From Dimorphilus gyrociliatus (Eukaryota; Annelida; Polychaeta; Dinophilidae), in contig CAJFCJ010000009.1 in assembly GCA_904063045.1 (NCBI GenBank), forward strand, positions 1,612,968-1,676,967: a stretch of DNA of 64,000 nucleotides, given 5' to 3'. Position 1 is the first letter of the stretch. Every line of letters starts with the position of its first letter. The notes beneath the pieces are model-generated. The model did not search any database and was not told where the DNA came from. It saw only the letters and a list, made by a program, of their open reading frames with translations. The position numbers were made by a program, and so were the translations under genes. This document shows positions 62,987 through 64,000 of the stretch, one piece after another.

Positions 62987-63938
62987 TCAAAATGCTGAAA
63001 ATGTCTCTTGTAGATGTTCCATTTTCTTTCTTGAATCGCCAAATATTGTATTATATATTCCAGGACATATATATTCCGATCTAGCTAATACTATATAAAA
63101 ATCTCCAGGCTTATTCAGATCCAAAATGTCTCTTAACATTCTCCAATCGACCTTTTCGCCTCTAAAATAAAATAAGACGAGATCAGTTTAATAAAAGTGG
63201 ACTTAACCTTTAACATAGAGATATTAATAATAATTGGATAGCACTTACTTCATATCCTTAATTAATTTAACCAGAGTAACCGATTTTAAGTCTAAAACAC
63301 CTATGAAATTTTCGATATGTCTCTTCCTAATTGATTCGACCTCAGATAAAGTACTCATCTTTACGAAAACAGATAAACATATAATAATATATTTATGCTG
63401 TATATACAAACATTAAATATATAAAATACCTCTGTTAAAAATTGAGTAACAAGAGTCTCTTCTTCGCGGCATTTAGCGAGCTCTAACCTTTTGAATAAAT
63501 GAATCAGATATACTACTGATAAAGAATTTATACCTTATTTAATTATATAATTAATCATATTATGAATATCTATACTTACTTATCAATAAAAACTGTCTCG
63601 TGCAGATTGAAGTTTTCCCACAGTGCTATTGCTTCTGCTTTAGCCACAGCTTGATGAGTTCCCTTAAACTTTTCAAATAAAAATGTAGTACTAACAGTCT
63701 TCGTTTGTAGGTCTATGATTGCTCTTGGTTCATCAGACGCATATATATTAATTAACAGCGAATTTGACTTGAAATTATTCTAGAAATTAAACAGAAAAAA
63801 AACGATTGAATATTAAATGATTAGAAGCTTATCGATTTAACTTACTTTATCAATAATTATACCCTGTAGAGATATATCTGGTGTAAAAGTATTCTTTATT
63901 AATGTTGTTGCAGTTTTTCTTCTATTTTCACTCATCAT
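62987..63938 (-). CDS. Unrecognised protein of about 230 residues, five exons
   Basis: The exons are approximately 63846-63938 (MMSENRRKTATTLIKNTF), 63580-63781 (including LFEKFKGTHQAVAKAEAIAL), a short one near 63430-63490 (RLELAKCREEETLVTQFLTE), 63252-63358 (MSTLSEVESIRKRHIENF) and 62987-63161 (GEKVDWRMLRDILDLNKPGD, ending ETFSAF before TGA). Each boundary has a fair GT or AG site. The exon 4-5 join was checked and is in frame (DMK|GEKVDW, phase 2). The protein looks soluble, mixed alpha/beta then helical; no signal peptide, transmembrane segment or motif I recognise. It is convergent with the FAM20-like gene. The start could be either of two adjacent ATGs. Confidence 0.6.
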
Positions 63939-64000
63939 ACTACTTAAAGTATGTAGAAACTATATTTTATATATATATATAAAAAAATTATTAAGTTTTG

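Overview
The window is nuclear DNA from an animal with a compact, AT-rich genome. It shows dense genes on both strands, many GT-AG introns of about 50-80 bp, the standard genetic code, and intergenic stretches rich in (TA)n. Recognisable metazoan proteins include an SLC6 transporter, PRMT3, the cilia protein CATIP, USP24, tau-tubulin kinase, protein kinase N, MUS81, the proteasome activator PSME4 and a FAM20 kinase. A small lophotrochozoan such as a dinophilid annelid would fit, but I cannot fix the species from sequence alone.

Layout. 1-4827 (-): the 5' part of a secreted protein made of Cys-rich modules, cut by the left edge. 4.8-7.95 kb: AT-rich intergenic DNA with one doubtful exon. 7955-10833 (-): SLC6 transporter. 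11502-13811 (+): intronless coiled-coil orphan. 14098-15716 (-): PRMT3. 16.2-26.8 kb: small heat shock protein (sHSP) island, with three copies of a tandem alpha-crystallin-domain sHSP (A, C, E) and two copies of a single-domain sHSP (B, D). A-B and D-E form a nearly perfect inverted repeat of about 2.8 kb. Its 5-kb spacer holds a delta(14)-sterol reductase gene and copy C. 27950-29427 (-): CATIP, divergent from USP24 (30119-41020, +). 42031-43260 (-): intronless tau-tubulin kinase. 44090-48858 (-): protein kinase N, divergent from MUS81 (49230-52106, +). 52438-59720 (-): PSME4/PA200. 60893-62640 (+): FAM20B-like type II membrane kinase with a missing catalytic Asp. 62987-63938 (-): unrecognised five-exon gene.

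The most distinctive part is the heat-shock island. Promoters carry textbook heat-shock elements (HSEs), the A/B and D/E pairs share identical 598-bp divergent promoters, and all coding copies are nearly identical while some flanks have diverged. This points to continuing gene conversion. A decayed, gene-less HSE promoter sits at its left border. The other signals worth testing are a recurrent AGATGGCGCT promoter motif, a FAM20-like protein that looks like a pseudokinase, an SLC6 transporter that lost its extracellular-gate Arg, and a palindromic GTCACGTGAC site between PKN and MUS81. Exon joins were read by eye; intron ends in the long genes are approximate.
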